This document shows positions 1 through 18,344 of a stretch of 64,000 nt of DNA, in pieces. Numbering within the stretch: the first letter of the stretch is position 1; every line of letters starts with the position of its first letter. Origin of the DNA: Glandiceps talaboti (taxonomy: Eukaryota > Hemichordata > Enteropneusta > Spengelidae); assembly GCF_964340395.1 (NCBI RefSeq), contig NC_135569.1, positions 7,489,040 through 7,553,039 on the forward strand, given 5' to 3'. The notes below the pieces were generated by a model. The model worked only from the letters and a program-made list of their open reading frames with translations, was not told the DNA's origin and made no database searches. The translations under genes and the position numbers were made by a program.

Positions 1-144
1 GCACCAATACCATTTTAGCTTCTTAACATTCATGTAGTCACGCATAGCTATCTTTACATGTCAACCTTTCCATATAATAATCACTGTTGTTTTGAAATTT
101 GCTATAAACATCCATTCTACCGTTTCACTCACTCTTCATTTTAG

Positions 145-4241
<4,097 letters not shown>

Positions 4242-4675
4242 AGATCAGAGTATGCCGACATGGCGCCACAGCAGAATGTTGAACTGCCATTGTCTCCACC
4301 TCAGCAAGAAACAAAGTCACAACATCAACCTAACACACACTAGAACAATAAGCTCCAAGTCTGAATCAAATTCTATTATATAAAAAGGATTATGGTTTCA
4401 GGTAGAATAGAATATAACAGAATAGTATAAAGCAGAACAAAAGATGTTGTGTAATCAAGAAATTCCGACGATAACATCTCTTGGCGTCATCTCTTGGATG
4501 TTGGGACGGTTGCATGTTAGTACGTCCCCCACATGTTTACGACTACCATTATCCAGAAAAAAATTGACTAATCAAAAGTGTTAAAATCATAGACTGTCCT
4601 TGTAGATATGTCAGATTAAGACAAGGGTATCCATTATGGAAATGCAAATCATGTTCATTTTGGTCACTCAACTAG

Positions 4676-4873
4676 GGAATAGAATAGAATAGAATGGAAT
4701 AGAATAGAATAGAATAGAATAGAATAGAATAGAATAGAATGGAATAGAATAGAACAGAATGGAATAGAATAGAATAGAATAGAATAGAATAGAATCAAGA
4801 TAAGATATAAGAGAATAGAATAGAATGGAATGGAATATAATATAATTAGAATAGAATAGAATAGAATGGAATA
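4676..4873. repeat. (AATAG)n pentanucleotide array
   Basis: Roughly 200 bp of AGAAT/GGAAT pentamers with scattered substitutions, just downstream of the receptor gene's last exon. Confidence 0.95.
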
Positions 4874-5212
4874 GAATGTAACAACAACAAAATTAAATTA
4901 AAAAACTAAACTAAACAAAAATAAAATAACATTAAAAAATGAAAATAAAAATAAAATAAAATAAAATTAACGTTATTGTTCATAGTCTATACATTCGGTA
5001 TTAGTTACGTTAAAGCTGATGACATACACATATAATAATCAAAACAACAGCAATAATAAAACGAAAGAAACTGATAACATAATAACTCAAATTACATACT
5101 TTGCGATGTTTCGTTTCCGGTTACCCGACCCCAACCTAGACTTCACTGAACTTTTGTTACATATTCGAGAAAAAATATATCAAAATAACGAAATTATGAA
5201 ATGTCGCCAGGA

Positions 5213-5462
5213 ATAGTGAATGGGGAAACTGACACCAACTTAAAAAGACAATATAAAACTGTTTTTTCCAATCTGTAATGGCTGTACATCTGATAGGAAG
5301 AAATAAACAACACAGAGACCATTTGGAAAACAATGAAAAACCTGAATTAGACACTCACACATGAACAAAATATAATAAAATAAAATAGAAAATCTACTAC
5401 CCCACCTATTCTAGAATTGAGTAACCAGAACCACACAATTTTTTTTATATTAGGCCTAACAG
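5213..5462 (+). repeat. Dispersed repeat family D1, copy A
   Basis: Shares long blocks such as CTGTAATGGCTGTACATCTG and ACCACACAATTTTTTTTAT with the reverse complement of 57161-57405, about 250 bp at roughly 85 percent by eye. No coding capacity is visible. Both copies end near AGGCCTAA/GGCCTAAT, which suggests a common terminus. Confidence 0.7.
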
Positions 5463-6025
5463 ACAAAGAAAACAGAGAGAAGATAGCAGGATAAGATAGT
5501 AGGGCTTAGTGTAATTTTAGGCCAGACATTAAACTTATTTTACAAGTCCTATAAGATGATAACAAATCAACTAGTTCTTATTTTGTCATCCAACTTACTA
5601 TCTGCAAGTTTAGGAAGTAATCACATGTTGCTATGCAGACATCTGTGTAATAAACTACGAAGACATCATATTCATAGTTTGATCTGTAGATGTTAATCTG
5701 TAACACCAATTAATACTGAGAGAAACATCTTGTTGGTACTCTTCCTGTTTATTCCATGTGTTTAGTTTACATACTAATTTTGCTTAAAGGTTTAAATGTT
5801 ATTTCTTTTTCAAAACTTATTTTCATTTTTCCTGTGTATATGTCATGTCTTCTGAAGTCCCTGTTATTGTTTAAATTTAGACCTTTGTGGATTGACATTT
5901 CACTAAGGGGACCTTACTTGAGTATAAGTAGTGTTTAAGACCAGTGTTGTTAAATGAAAGCTGGCACACACTGGGAATTCATACACAGTCGTGTTATATA
6001 CTGTATTTCATTCGTATTGTACCCG

Positions 6026-6028
<3 letters not shown>

Positions 6029-6080
<52 letters not shown>

Positions 6081-6104
6081 ATGATGATGATGATGATGAT
6101 GATG
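6029..6104. repeat. (ATG)n microsatellite
   Basis: Trinucleotide ATG/GAT repeat with one interruption. Confidence 0.97.
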
Positions 6105-6487
6105 ATTTTTTATTTGAATTTACATATTGATTAATAACCGAGAAACAAATTAAAACATTTATCCATTCACGTTATCTGAAAATATCACTAGATCATTACA
6201 ACAATAATCTGATTTCATCGTATAACTTTATGTTATGTTTTTTTAGTTATGTTATGTTATGCTTAGCTACATAATGTTACGTTGCATTACGTTACATTGC
6301 TATGTTATGTTACGCTTACGTTATGTTAATATGCTATCGGCGTCATTTAAGTACTATAACATTTTTGAGACTACAAGAATCAGACAATGTTATATAGAAA
6401 GTGTGTTTAGTTGTCAGTGATATCGTACATCCAAGAATAACACAGACTACTCAAGAATGGTTGAAGGGACCATATTTGCATATTCAG

Positions 6488-6488
<1 letters not shown>

Positions 6489-6584
<96 letters not shown>
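6489..6584. repeat. (TA)n(TG)n microsatellite
   Basis: Long TA run passing into TG. A second TA run follows at 6661-6699. Confidence 0.97.
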
Positions 6585-6585
<1 letters not shown>

Positions 6586-6655
6586 TATTTACACTGCTCT
6601 ACATACATATGTATTTAGCACCGTTTACTACAGCATAGACATTTTACATATACTG

Positions 6656-6705
<50 letters not shown>

Positions 6706-7031
6706 CAGCTGAACTATAACTATTTTCTCCCCTAATATCAGATTAAAGTGACAAAATAACAAAATAGTGTAAAACCTGTCTATACACTAGACACAACTAT
6801 AACACATCTATTATTCATAAACTGACAGTCATAAATTGTAAATGCAAGTCGATATTTTGAATATGAGTCGATGTTTATGAACAGATTTGTCACTGTATTT
6901 AAACAGAATTTAAAAAATATTAAACACGGTTTTAATACAGCTATGTAGTATGTCTTTAATTCTCCTTTAAGTTGCAATTTCGATAGTGTCGATAGTCCAG
7001 CAGTTATTGAACACATATTGCCTGGCCATGA

Positions 7032-7176
7032 GGGCTATAGCATCAGTTTATTACACCCGAAGGACTTACCAGAATCACATGCTATTTCCCGAGGCCGCAG
7101 GCCGAGTGAAATAGCATATGATTCTGGTAACTCACAGTCACGAGGGGGTAATGAAGGGGTGCTATAGCCCGAATAT
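7032..7176. mobile_element. Foldback/MITE-like palindromic element
   Basis: Imperfect inverted repeat whose outer ends read GGGCTATAGCA and TGCTATAGCCC. The inner arms read CCAGAATCACATGCTATTTC and GAAATAGCATATGATTCTGG, and the GC-rich centre is GAGGCCGCAGGCCGAG. The arm-loop-arm design and GC-rich centre resemble the other short palindromic elements of this window. No target duplication was identified. Confidence 0.6.
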
Positions 7177-8191
7177 ACCTCATGCTGTGAACTCGCGGTG
7201 GCAGACGACATCGCCAGAAGCTGCCATTTTGACCTGCTAAGACCTCGCGGTGGTCACGTGACCATGTAATAGTTGATGGTACTATTCCCCTATAGGGAAA
7301 TAGTCATTCTATTTTCCTATCACGTGACTGATTCTAGCGAATCATGGCACAGCATTATCACTAGGTATATTATAATAAGCTTTTTTTCTCCTTTTTTATA
7401 TTAATGTTGTTTTCCTTTATAAATTTCTGCGATTTTTCAAATTTGAAAGTCTTCATTTACAGATGACTGAGGAGTAAAAAGAAGCACTCTAATTTCATCT
7501 TGCCTGTGATCCGCTATTTTGGAAATCTGGGTTCATGGGTAAAGGGAGGTGTTGCCCCGAGCCTCACTCTGAGAACGCTTCCTTTCCAAAAGCCTCACTC
7601 TGAGTAACAGTTTCCCCAGTTGGACACTAGAGGGACGCTTTAAGCCTCATTCTGAGTACATTTATCGTGGCTGGACACTAGGGAATGCATTTGTCAGAGC
7701 AATATGGCGAACTACATGAACAATACCTAATATCATTCTATATAGCATATGCTTAGTGACAATATCATAGTTTCATAAGCAAAGTAGAACAGTAAGAAAG
7801 TACCCATTAGAAGGTAAAATAACAGCTTGCTGGACCTTTCCTTTCTGTAAATGTCACAGATTGGGCATTCCCTCCCCTTTGTGGGTTTACACATTGAGTA
7901 TGATTTATATGCCAGTTACTGTCTTAAAAGTAGATTAATTGCATTGAATGTACTCTCAATATAACATAACCGCTGTGGACGTAAATAATGCCCCTTAGTT
8001 GATCGTACCATCTATATATGCCATTATCAAAGTCTGGGTTTTTAATGAGGAAGAAAGTATGAAATATATGATCATTAAGACTCCAATAAAGAAAGATGTG
8101 AAATGACAGTAAATTTTGTCATATATCGTTATAATGGACATTTAGTCATAAGTTAGAGAATCCTAATTTGGTATGAACTGTTGTATGGGAG

Positions 8192-8285
8192 AAGGGTATA
8201 TGAATGTGAGAAGAGAAAGGTATATGAATGTGAGAAGGGTATATGACTGTGAGAAGGGTATATGAATGTGAGAAGGGTATATGAT
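8192..8285. repeat. Short minisatellite, about 20-bp unit
   Basis: Four to five tandem copies of a unit like GTATATGAATGTGAGAAGG. Confidence 0.85.
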
Positions 8286-10481
8286 GTAATGCGTTAGTAC
8301 AAATGATCTGTAATTTTAAATGCTATAAGTGCAACCAGTAGCTCGATCGCTGTGAGCTATGTCGCAGTTGGCAACTTGGCTTCTCATGATCAATGTCAAC
8401 CTGGTGTATAGTGAAGAATTGTGAGTTTAACCATCCATGTATATGTTGTGTGGTTCATATCTGCAATACAGTTGTCCAAAGGGCAACATACCCAGCTTCA
8501 TATTAGGTACACACTATAGAAACCACAAACCCAATTCACACAAACGTTCAGTGGTCATCCGATATACTTGTCCTAATGGAGCTTTTACTCCTAAGATCTG
8601 ACCATCACATTGAATTTGACTTCTTGTGTTCCGCTAGAGGAAAAAACCATTCTGATTACAAATCATGTAATTTTTCGTCAAAAATAAAGGTTTGTTAGGG
8701 CGTGCCTAGCTATTGGCTAGGTTTTCGTAGCAAGGGACCCCAGGCACACCTGCTTGAATATGACAATTGTTGTATTTAAATGCTTCGTTTGTACGTTGTA
8801 ACAGCTGTTCACCTGCTTTGTGAAAGGTCGTCAAAGTGAAGTCTTGTGCAGCTAGCCAAAATACAATCACCCTAGCACATACTTATTGAGAGTATTGCTA
8901 ATCCATATTATCTCTATATTTACATTGTGATGAGACTCGAGTTTATAAGAAACTGGTAATTAAACACACACACATGTACATACTTGCGCGCGCATACACG
9001 CAAACAAACAAACAAACAAACATACCATATAATACATATATGATTTAAATTACTGACAAAGCTAAACAGAAATCATGACAATATCGTCTAAATATTAAGT
9101 TATACATGGAATATATCTCATCCATTTCTCATTTGAATTTCACTTGGTTTGATATTATTGACAAATACTTTCAAAACTATGGCACCATCTTAGAATTTAT
9201 CTAATTGATAATGGTCACGAGCGTGTGTTTTGACAATTGCTGTTTATATTCTAAAGTGTCGATAATTTCATATAAAACTGATCGTAAATAATTCTATGTT
9301 GACAATGCTATTATTTTCGGTATCATATTATTTATAAAATGTGGGCAATCAGCCGTTCTCTTGATAATGTTTGCATATAATTTAGTTACTAATCAAGGAT
9401 GTAACTTAATACATGGAGCACTGTCATTCAGATATGCCACTTACAGTTGGCGGACCTATTAATGAAACAGACAACACAAATCAAAATCAAATTTCTTGAA
9501 TAAGACAGAGACGAACTCTGTGTATAAATGCACTGAATATGCACTGAATGTCACAATACTGTATCAGCTTTTCTTTGCTACTAATATTGCATCGAGCACT
9601 GTTCTCTCCAGTGTGAAACTTGCGTATACATACGTATTTATTGCTTTCCAAACTAATTGAGCGCTCTGCTTGGCGAAAGAAGAATAAAACTATGTGGGTG
9701 TGTATATATATAGTCTTTATCCAAGAGAAAAGGGACGTTATATGCCGAGTTTGACGCTTCCACATAGAGCATCAGGCGACTGATGACATTGAGATTATCA
9801 AGGTCGATATGTATACACGTAAATATCTGTGTATACACTGCTTAACAAAGTCAGACTAAACTTTTCCTTACGGAGGTTTACTTCTAAGGTTGATTAGGGA
9901 ATATTCATTTTCATGGTGACATTTGACGATTAATTAAGATTTGTTGTTTAGTAGCATGCTTTTTTCAGCATTGATGATATTGCATCGAGAACTAATATAT
10001 TGCATCGAGCACTGTTTTCTCCAGCGAGACACTTATATGTATATGTATTGTAGTGGAATTGGGCGTTGCCCAAAACCAACACAGTATCAAACCAGACTAA
10101 ACTTGACCAAAGTCGGCTCTCTTGTATTTCCTGAGATATTAAGAGGACAGCACCTAACACTGTAATAGTGTGAACTACCGCCTTGAGACAACCCTTGTTC
10201 CTCACACACACAAGATCTTGGGATGAGATCTACAAGAAATATGAGCGATGCTGATCACATCAAAACTAACAGTTCACAGTGCCATGGTAGAATGGAGACT
10301 GTCCTGTGACAGATTAGGGAACCACCCCTCCAGACTCGGATCAGATGATCTGTCCGTGGACCATCCACACACATGAATTCACCACATGTGCAAGCCCCAT
10401 ACATGCACACACATAACCTGCTAAAACAAGGCTAATCACAGACCACATCATTTACTGAGGGTACTGTGACGATTCCATAAC

Positions 10482-10596
<115 letters not shown>

Positions 10597-11062
10597 TATA
10601 TAAATTTCTGCACATGCCAAAAGCAATTGATACCTAAATGTGTTTTAGTAAACGGAATACTATAATTATCGTCTGCCATGCTGCATAAAACCAAAACAAG
10701 TACAATTGTATAAACAAAGCTTGAGCCCTTATACATCTTCATTTCTGACATGAGTATTATATTAAACTCTGTCAATTTCAGCAAAGCCTGTATTAATTAC
10801 AATATCTACACGGTCCGTGTGATCACTAACCATAATTTCCGATATGCCTCATGTACACTTCGTACTCCCACACTAATAACAGATCAATTTCCGACAATTA
10901 AACTAAGTATCTAGAATTAAATAAGAACAACACGGTGGCAACGATAATGAAATAACAACCTCTATAATGACATAATTGCAAAACGTTTTTAAGTGTAGAA
11001 ATGGTGAGATTATGATATAGACTGCTGCTACCAGAATGTTTGACGTTGACCGTATACACACC

Positions 11063-11130
<68 letters not shown>

Positions 11131-12485
11131 TTAATGTATGATTTATTAATAGTAAGGTGATATTGTAGCATTCGTTTCGATCATAGTGGTGGGTGGTTGG
11201 CTGGATGTGTAGGTTGACGGGCGGAAGTACGACTGGGACTGGTAAACACTATTTCCTCTTTAGTGGTATTATTTTAAGCCTTGAATGTGTCATTTGTGAG
11301 GTATACACGGTGTGACAGTCTGATGAATCTCAGTTCTTCCACATCTGCATAATTTATGTCTGAAACCATACGAGATGGGTACTAGTGTCACCACACAGAA
11401 TCTGTCCATGGATTGGAGGGGGGGGGGGTGTTCTTGACATGCCAAAGTATTTTCATTTGATACAAGTACTAGTATTCAAGTTAATGTACTAAATTCTTGT
11501 AAATATTTTTGATGTGACACATATCTCGCCAAAAGAATAGTAATTAAATTACCTCTTAGACATATCTTTAATTGGACAGTGTGTTCAAATTCCACACTCC
11601 CAGAACGCTGCAAACAATTCCAAAGATCTGGAATCAATCTTTCCAAGAACAATCATACTATTGTACAAGGTATATATATCCTTTAAATCTATTAAATAGT
11701 TGTCCTCTTCGACGGCTATAACCATCGGGTAGTAAAGAGTTGGGATGGAGTAAGCATGGTGCATACTTTGAATCATCCATGACAAATACGAAATTAAATA
11801 ATCAAGTGCTATAATTATGATCCAATACAGTCTACACCTACGTGCACTACATATAATTGATTATTTTAATTATAGTTCTGTGAAGGTATATTTTTTTTTC
11901 AAAGTGTCACCTTAAGTTAACTTTGCGATGTAATTGTAAATTGAGGATTAGAATATGTATTATATAGCTAAATTGGTTCAATATATCAACAGGAAAATCT
12001 TACAAAGGAAAATATATTTCCAGTTTTTACCTCTTAAATTTCACGCGTGATTAATGTTTTTGAAAAATCCCAATTAGGGACACTAATATTATGTATGAGC
12101 TTGCCACACAACAATACATATATGGCAATGATTTATACTATAAGTGGTTGCATCCATTTTAAAGGAAAGGGGAATGATGGAGCACTCATTTGTCTCATAG
12201 CAAATGGTCTGGGGCTTCACCTTTCAACTTTACTCATCAGATGTCGTGAACAAAATGTTCCGACGACAGAAACGTCCCACAATTTCAGACTGAAAGTGTA
12301 ATTCTTGAATCATACATGTACGCGGCAAAGTGAAGAGGATTGGGTGTATAGTTCAGTGTTCATAGTTTCCAATATGTGATCGGAAGAGCTTCTGGGAGGA
12401 AACTCGAATGCCCATTGATCATGACACAGTGTAGTGCAGTGCTGTGTTCTATTCCAAATGGTCTTGTTGCTGACCTGACGGGATG

Positions 12486-12712
12486 CCCACCATAGAAAAG
12501 TATACGGGGATGTGCGACCGAACTGGATCACAAGTTTACTACAAAATCACTAAATATTGGTACACTTTTCATCAAAATTCCGAAATCCTGATGTCGATAG
12601 CATGCTATAACGTCTTCATGATTTAGAAATACCTCCACAGTATCAGAATAAAGGCAATTGGAGGGTGATATCCCCCAAATCCTCTCAACGGGTCTGTTTT
12701 TGGATGATACAT
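12486..12712. repeat. Dispersed repeat family D2, copy A
   Basis: Shares CCATAGAAAA.TATACGG, CTTTTCATCA.AA and GGGTCTGTTTTTGGAT, in the same order and spacing, with 18625-18860. Shorter pieces occur at 46118-46215 and about 14205-14260. No open frame of note. Confidence 0.6.
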
Positions 12713-12977
12713 GGGTAGATGTACTTGGAGTAAACATGCCCCTATCCCCCACCCCCAACGTACATTTCCTGAATACCTGAATTACATGTACAGAATACAT
12801 TGTCTTAAATGTTGAACGACGTAAGATATGCATTCACATTTTGATGAATAAAGTCCTAAACCCGACCTTCACCGAAATCCTTTAGTTTTTATGATGAACT
12901 TGAAAAACAAGAAAATTTTAGTATGCTATGAACAATTAATTGACTAGACTAACAATTTAATCACTTGAAAATCCTCC

Positions 12978-12983
12978 TTTATT
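12978..12983 (-). terminator. Candidate poly(A) signal AATAAA of the secreted-peptide gene
   Basis: AATAAA on the minus strand about 210 bases past the stop codon at 13191-13193. Confidence 0.4.
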
Positions 12984-13190
12984 TCATTCTCTTAACTTCT
13001 TACAGCAATGCTGTAATGTCTCATAAATTGAAATATTGAAAAAAAAATGAAATATTGACAAATCAGGTGAAAATTGTCAAAAGAATACACTAAACAGCGA
13101 TGGATATAAAGTGTCATTCGACTTCAGGTTAGTATTGTTCACTCCTATTGGGTGTCCACCATTCTAGGAACCAATCAATAACCTTGTCTT

Positions 13191-13801
13191 TTACTCTCTC
13201 CTCTTTGCGTCCACGGAACGTCGACGATTAAAATCGTACTTGTCCACGAGGCGCTTTCTTGTTTCCAATTTCTTATCGGCTGAAAATACAGAAAAGGAAT
13301 GCAATCAAGTGAATATGAATATTCTAGTTTTATGGGAAATACATGGGTTTCCTCAATGTATATTTATGTATGCACCAGACATACAAACATACGGATACAC
13401 AGACAGACAGACAGACAGACAGACAGATAGATAGACATGGAAGATGACAATCAATAACGCCTTTTTGCTGTAGGTTGTTGAGGTATGTACTGTGGATTCA
13501 TATGAGAAAACTTGTACATGTAGAGTAACATTAGGGGATGATGTTCACTCAACATAAAAGTAAACCAGAGTACATCATGAACTTTTCATAAGGAATGCAT
13601 AGCTGTGATTCACAATCCTTTGAAAGTATGATTAACTTAGTTTCAGAAGAAATATTGAAAAAATGTAATACCTTGTTCTACGTCTTCGAATGGTACTCTT
13701 CGCTTGCCACTGAGGAAAAGATGACCGCCTTCGACTGTTTGTACATAGAATACCGTTAGGAGTGCTACAACAAAGAGACTCACTAGGATTGTGTGCTTCA
13801 T
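13191..13801 (-). CDS. Small secreted, dibasic-rich peptide precursor (neuropeptide-like)
   Basis: Two coding exons on the minus strand, 13801-13672 and 13279-13191, joined in phase, giving 72 aa. The N-terminus MKHTILVSLFVVALLTVFYV is a textbook signal peptide, with likely cleavage after VEG. The mature part starts GHLFLSGKRR; Gly followed by KRR is the signature for cleavage and C-terminal amidation. Further basic sites follow: RKR before LVDKYDFN, RRR after it, and a terminal AKRRE. A polypyrimidine tract and AG lie 5 bases before the ATG, so a non-coding 5' exon probably exists upstream. The donor is CAAG/GTATTA and the acceptor TATTTTCAG. Dibasic spacing and size fit a neuropeptide or peptide-hormone precursor; a cationic antimicrobial peptide is the main alternative. 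I do not recognise the family. Confidence 0.6.
13396..13436. repeat. (ACAG)n microsatellite in intron
   Basis: GACA/ACAG tetranucleotides in the single visible intron of the secreted-peptide gene. Confidence 0.95.
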
Positions 13802-14954
13802 TTTTCTAGAAGGGAGAAAGTAATATATTTAGAAGGTGCTATCTATAATACTATGATATAATAAACTACAAATGAAGTTAGTAAACTTCAAACCAGACGG
13901 CAATCTGCTTTATATTTTCACGGCTGCATTCGTATGGAATTCAGAGTAAAAACAAAACAAAACAACCAAAAAACCTGTTCTGTCAGCAATGTAACAATGT
14001 CATAACTAATTCCAGAGATTATCCATCATTCAATAAATTGTTAACATATAAAAATCATATGACTGGCTTAGGTTTGTCCTCAACATTTTTGTAAAGAAAA
14101 TTTTAAGACTACATGTGAAGCATTTACAGAATAGCCCACAAGAATACCATGCACAAATATTTCAGATTTCATGATAAAATAAAATTATGTAATTTCCGAT
14201 ATAGTTATGGGGGGGGGGTACTCCTCAAATTTTAAGATGGGATGTGCGACCCGGCTGCATACATGTAACTACAGGATTGTTATGATGTTATCCTATCTAC
14301 CAATATCGACACATTTTTGTTTCACAACTGTGCAAAGTGAGATTATTTTTACAACCAATCATTTTCAGAATTAATTTATCCATATTCATACTTCTCGTGT
14401 TTTATTCAATCATATTTAAAATTATATTTTCAAGTGATAGTTGCACCACGTTACACTTTACGACCATCGTTTCAACTAGTGCTGTGTGTGACCAACACAA
14501 CCAAATAACAGTCACTGTGTAAACATGTAATTTAATACCATGTATGCAATTAAATATACAATGCCTTCGTGTGACCACTTATTTATGTCAAATTACTGTG
14601 TACAATTTTAATTAAAGTCAAACCTGAATCAGAATATCGCCCACACCAACGATATTTTCACTTGTATTACAGTAACATTATATATTTCGTTTTCTGGTGT
14701 GTTACAATCTTGTCAACATTGCCACAGTGGCAACGTCTTTGCTAAAGTTATCACTACCTTAACATATTGTTGCTAAATTATTGACAATGTAACAAGTTTT
14801 ATCGTATAAGTACTCCAACGTGCAAAAATAGGCCCTTATCTTTCACACAGTGTATCAATATTGGATTGACATCCAACGAAAATGTAGCAATCCTTAAAAT
14901 CATATGTTTGTATGATAATGGTATATCGCAATGGTTCAATAGTACAATTTGTGT

Positions 14955-15110
14955 CCAGCAGACGATGAAATGTATGTCACGCAAGATGGAGGAATGTATG
15001 GACAAACATTTTAAGAATTTTGTTGTGCCAGACGATGAAAAACATGTAGCAATGTTTAGGATTTTTTGTTGAGCAGACGATAACATATTTGTAGCAATGT
15101 TGAAGATTTA
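14955..15110. repeat. Degenerate tandem repeat, about 60-bp unit
   Basis: Three decayed units around CAGACGATGAAA, two of them followed by ATGTAGCAATGTTTA-like sequence. Confidence 0.5.
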
Positions 15111-16468
15111 TATCGCGGGAAACGTGGAAATGCAACAATGTTACTAATATGATTATATGCCGAGCCAGACGACATTTTGTTTCACGTTTATTGTTTTAAG
15201 TAGATATAGACGATTTGTGTCCAACATTGAATATCTGTAACGCCGATCTAATATTGCCATGATGCCAGGCTACGACTAGTTCATGGGCCGACTTATTTCA
15301 AAATATACAACATCTCGCCAGAATTGGGTGGAATTTCAAAGTTCATGACAGACATATATCCATGAACTGAATTGTAATGTATATACGGAAATTATGAAAA
15401 TTATCCCTGGAATGAATGTGAAAAGGAAACTGAGAGAACATAGGCTCAAAATAAGTGAACAAGTAAACAATTAATAATTATACACTTGTCTTCCATTTTT
15501 AAATATAAACAACAACATGATGGCGCAGTCTAAATTTTCAAATAATATACTTGTTTCTAGTTTAATTTGTACGCAACAATGACTGAAAAATCAATGCAGA
15601 AAAATACAACTTTTCAAGTATCAGATTTATAAAGTGATTTGCATGAACCTGGCATAAGCAATCTATAGTGGTTGTTTATTCGACACATACGAGTGATAAG
15701 TATTTGAGGATTCGTGATGATTTGAAAACTTTTATCTGTAGAATAATACAGACCGGAGATGTTATCTTTGAATTGAATAGACGATAATACTGATTTTAAA
15801 ACCTTCGGAGTGACATCGAAAAATCGTAAAAAAGATAAACTCACCCTATGTGTCTTACTTGGTCCGAAATGGTTCAATGATTCTTCGTCGTTAGTCGCGA
15901 TAAGTGTGAGCTTGCGTTACAAGTCACTGGCTTTAAAGAACTGTTAATTAGCATAATGAACCACGGTTAATCATTTTATCAATTTCCGGCATTTACAAAA
16001 GGGGCAATCATTATGCTATATGTTTGATGGCAAATGCACTAATAGTTGACAATGCCAAGATAATTATATGATTTTAAGGTCTCCAAGAATTAAACAGTGT
16101 GGTGGAAAAATATGACATCGTATTATTTTTATCACTAACAAAGTTTTCAATTACCGACAGAAAGGATTAATCAAAGTTCCTTATTGTATTTATTTCATTG
16201 AAATTTTAAAAAGATGTAGAGCATGAACACACTTAAAGCAATATTTTACTGTGACACTGTGTAAAGAAGGAGATAGGCAGAAAGCTCGAGAGGTGAGTGA
16301 CAAACAGAGAGACAGAAAGAGCCCAACAGACATACCAACATACAGATTGTAATAATGAAAAAAAAACAATAATCAGGCAGATAGACAGAGAGAACGAGGC
16401 AATGAAAGCAAAGCTGTATTAAATTTGATGAATATGGGAAAAAGTAATAATTGTAATAACTGCAGTTA

Positions 16469-16469
<1 letters not shown>

Positions 16470-16555
<86 letters not shown>
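16470..16555. repeat. (TA)n microsatellite
   Basis: About 86 bp of pure TA. Confidence 0.97.
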
Positions 16556-16559
<4 letters not shown>

Positions 16560-18098
16560 GCCGTTGCAACAAGCAAATCATCTACGTAACAAATCAAGTG
16601 TTAGATTTTAGATTTGCGATTGTGCCTTTTAGTTTTGAGTTTAAGCCAATGGTTTAAACGAGCTTAGTCATTGAAATGGGTTGACGTGTATTACAAGCTG
16701 CAACTGGAGAGAATTTTGGAAATGTTTTGTTAGATATAGGAATTTGCTCATTATATTCTGAACTGTGTAGAGTCACGTGTTAATAAAATGATTTATGTAG
16801 CTGTACACATCATATTGTTTCAAAATATCCATTGAAATCGATAGTTTACTTGGGTCTGAATCTTAAAATCAGCGCCCCCAATGTGACCACAATTTCAACT
16901 TCTACTTATTACGGATACAATTGCCCTCTGAGTAACTTGTCGGTGTCTAATTAGTGGTATTTTATCAATTTTCAGTGAATATATTGTCTGATTATGGACA
17001 AACTGAAATTACAGCCAGTGCAGCCTTCAATTCTGAGAGATCGAAATGCATATTTAGAGAAGATTTTTGTGGAGTGATTCGCAAGGCCTCTTTCATTCAC
17101 AGTCTGTCACAACTTTTGGATGTCGACTAAAAGGCGCCACATATGCCCACCTCCATGATTTATTTCGTTTTGATGAGAGGCGCCAACCCTTTTATGAGAT
17201 CATTGGAAAATAATGCGTGAATCAAACAACGATTATAGTCATTCGAGTTACGTTGTCGTCCATATAACAATGTGTTTTATCACCACGTCTAATGTAATAT
17301 ATTTGTAATTATAACCCTTTCAGAGGGGATTCCGAATTCATTCATCAAATTTAACTGACGCGTATAAAATATTACAATATACAGATATATGATTTATTAC
17401 ACATTAGTTGCTGATATATGAATCAATAACTGTAGTTCAAAACCACAATTTACCTTTACTCTAAATTTATCACGTCTGGGAAAGTCAATCGGTTCCTTCA
17501 ATATGTAAATGTAATAACTAGTTACCTTGCCCTTCTCAGCAAGGGAGACTAATCAAACGTAGATGTCATGTCAATGTTAGTCACATGACTCGGAGACGAA
17601 TACTTTCCATTTATATTGATTTTTTATGTTATTGATAACTTTATTCAGTTTACTGATTTAGCTTTTTAATTAGTAGCCGATTGATATAGTTAGGATGCAA
17701 AAGGGAGCCAAATAGGAGAGAATGTTCGTAGCCTTATTGCTACCGCCATTACGGTACATAGCTAGAGTGAAGGGTGAACGTACGGTTACGCTTTACTGAA
17801 AATTTAATGTGTTCTGCATTTGAAGTAGTCAGCGTGACCTCACCTCTTTTGTGTTTGTTGGGTAATAAATAGTTCTATGCAACAGCGTGAATGCAACTGA
17901 AAGGCATGGGGAAGTTGTTTGTTCATATATTTCAACAGACGATACAACAACTTAATCTTAATTATTAACCAAAGAAATCTCGGATTTATTATATGCTAAC
18001 CTTTACTGGTTGAATGAATGTAACAAAGCAAGCGAACTAACAATCACTAAAGGTTCAGTGACGTCGTCAGCCCCAGAGCAGAGCCCCAGAGTTGGGAC

Positions 18099-18344
18099 AT
18101 GAAAGAAATTCTATTCAGCGGTCAGTGCCGTGTGAAGGAAATAACACAACTCCAGGAGAGGTGTGCCGAGTTAGAAGGTAAGAGAAACACATACAACAAC
18201 AACAACAACCGAAAAGGGTGCCGTCTGGTTCGGCAAAAATCTTGAAGTTACTAACAGTAAATAAGTGGTACATGGTGTCGTCTGGAGCGACACAAATTAA
18301 GTAAATTCTTTACATTTTCAGCCAGGCTATTAGGGTGTGGGTAG
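18099..18344 (+). CDS. Candidate two-exon microprotein or 5' exon pair
   Basis: ATG at 18099 opens 26 codons ending in a strong donor (GAAG/GTAAGA, exon 18099-18177). An acceptor (CATTTTCAG) begins 18322-18365 and continues in frame to a stop at 18342-18344. A good donor (ACAAG/GTAAAT) follows at 18366. The peptide, MKEILFSGQCRVKEITQLQE then RCAELEARLLGCG, looks like a short amphipathic coiled coil. A CRE-like TGACGTC lies 40 bases upstream of the ATG. It may instead be the 5' leader of the TRPC-like gene, with the reading frame acting as an upstream ORF. Confidence 0.25.

Larger units (their letters stand above)
13802..18098. other. Non-coding stretch upstream of the secreted-peptide gene
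   Basis: No supported gene. It contains a degenerate tandem repeat (about 14955-15110), a TA microsatellite (16470-16555) and presumably the 5' non-coding exon and promoter of the minus-strand peptide gene, which I could not place. Confidence 0.5.
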
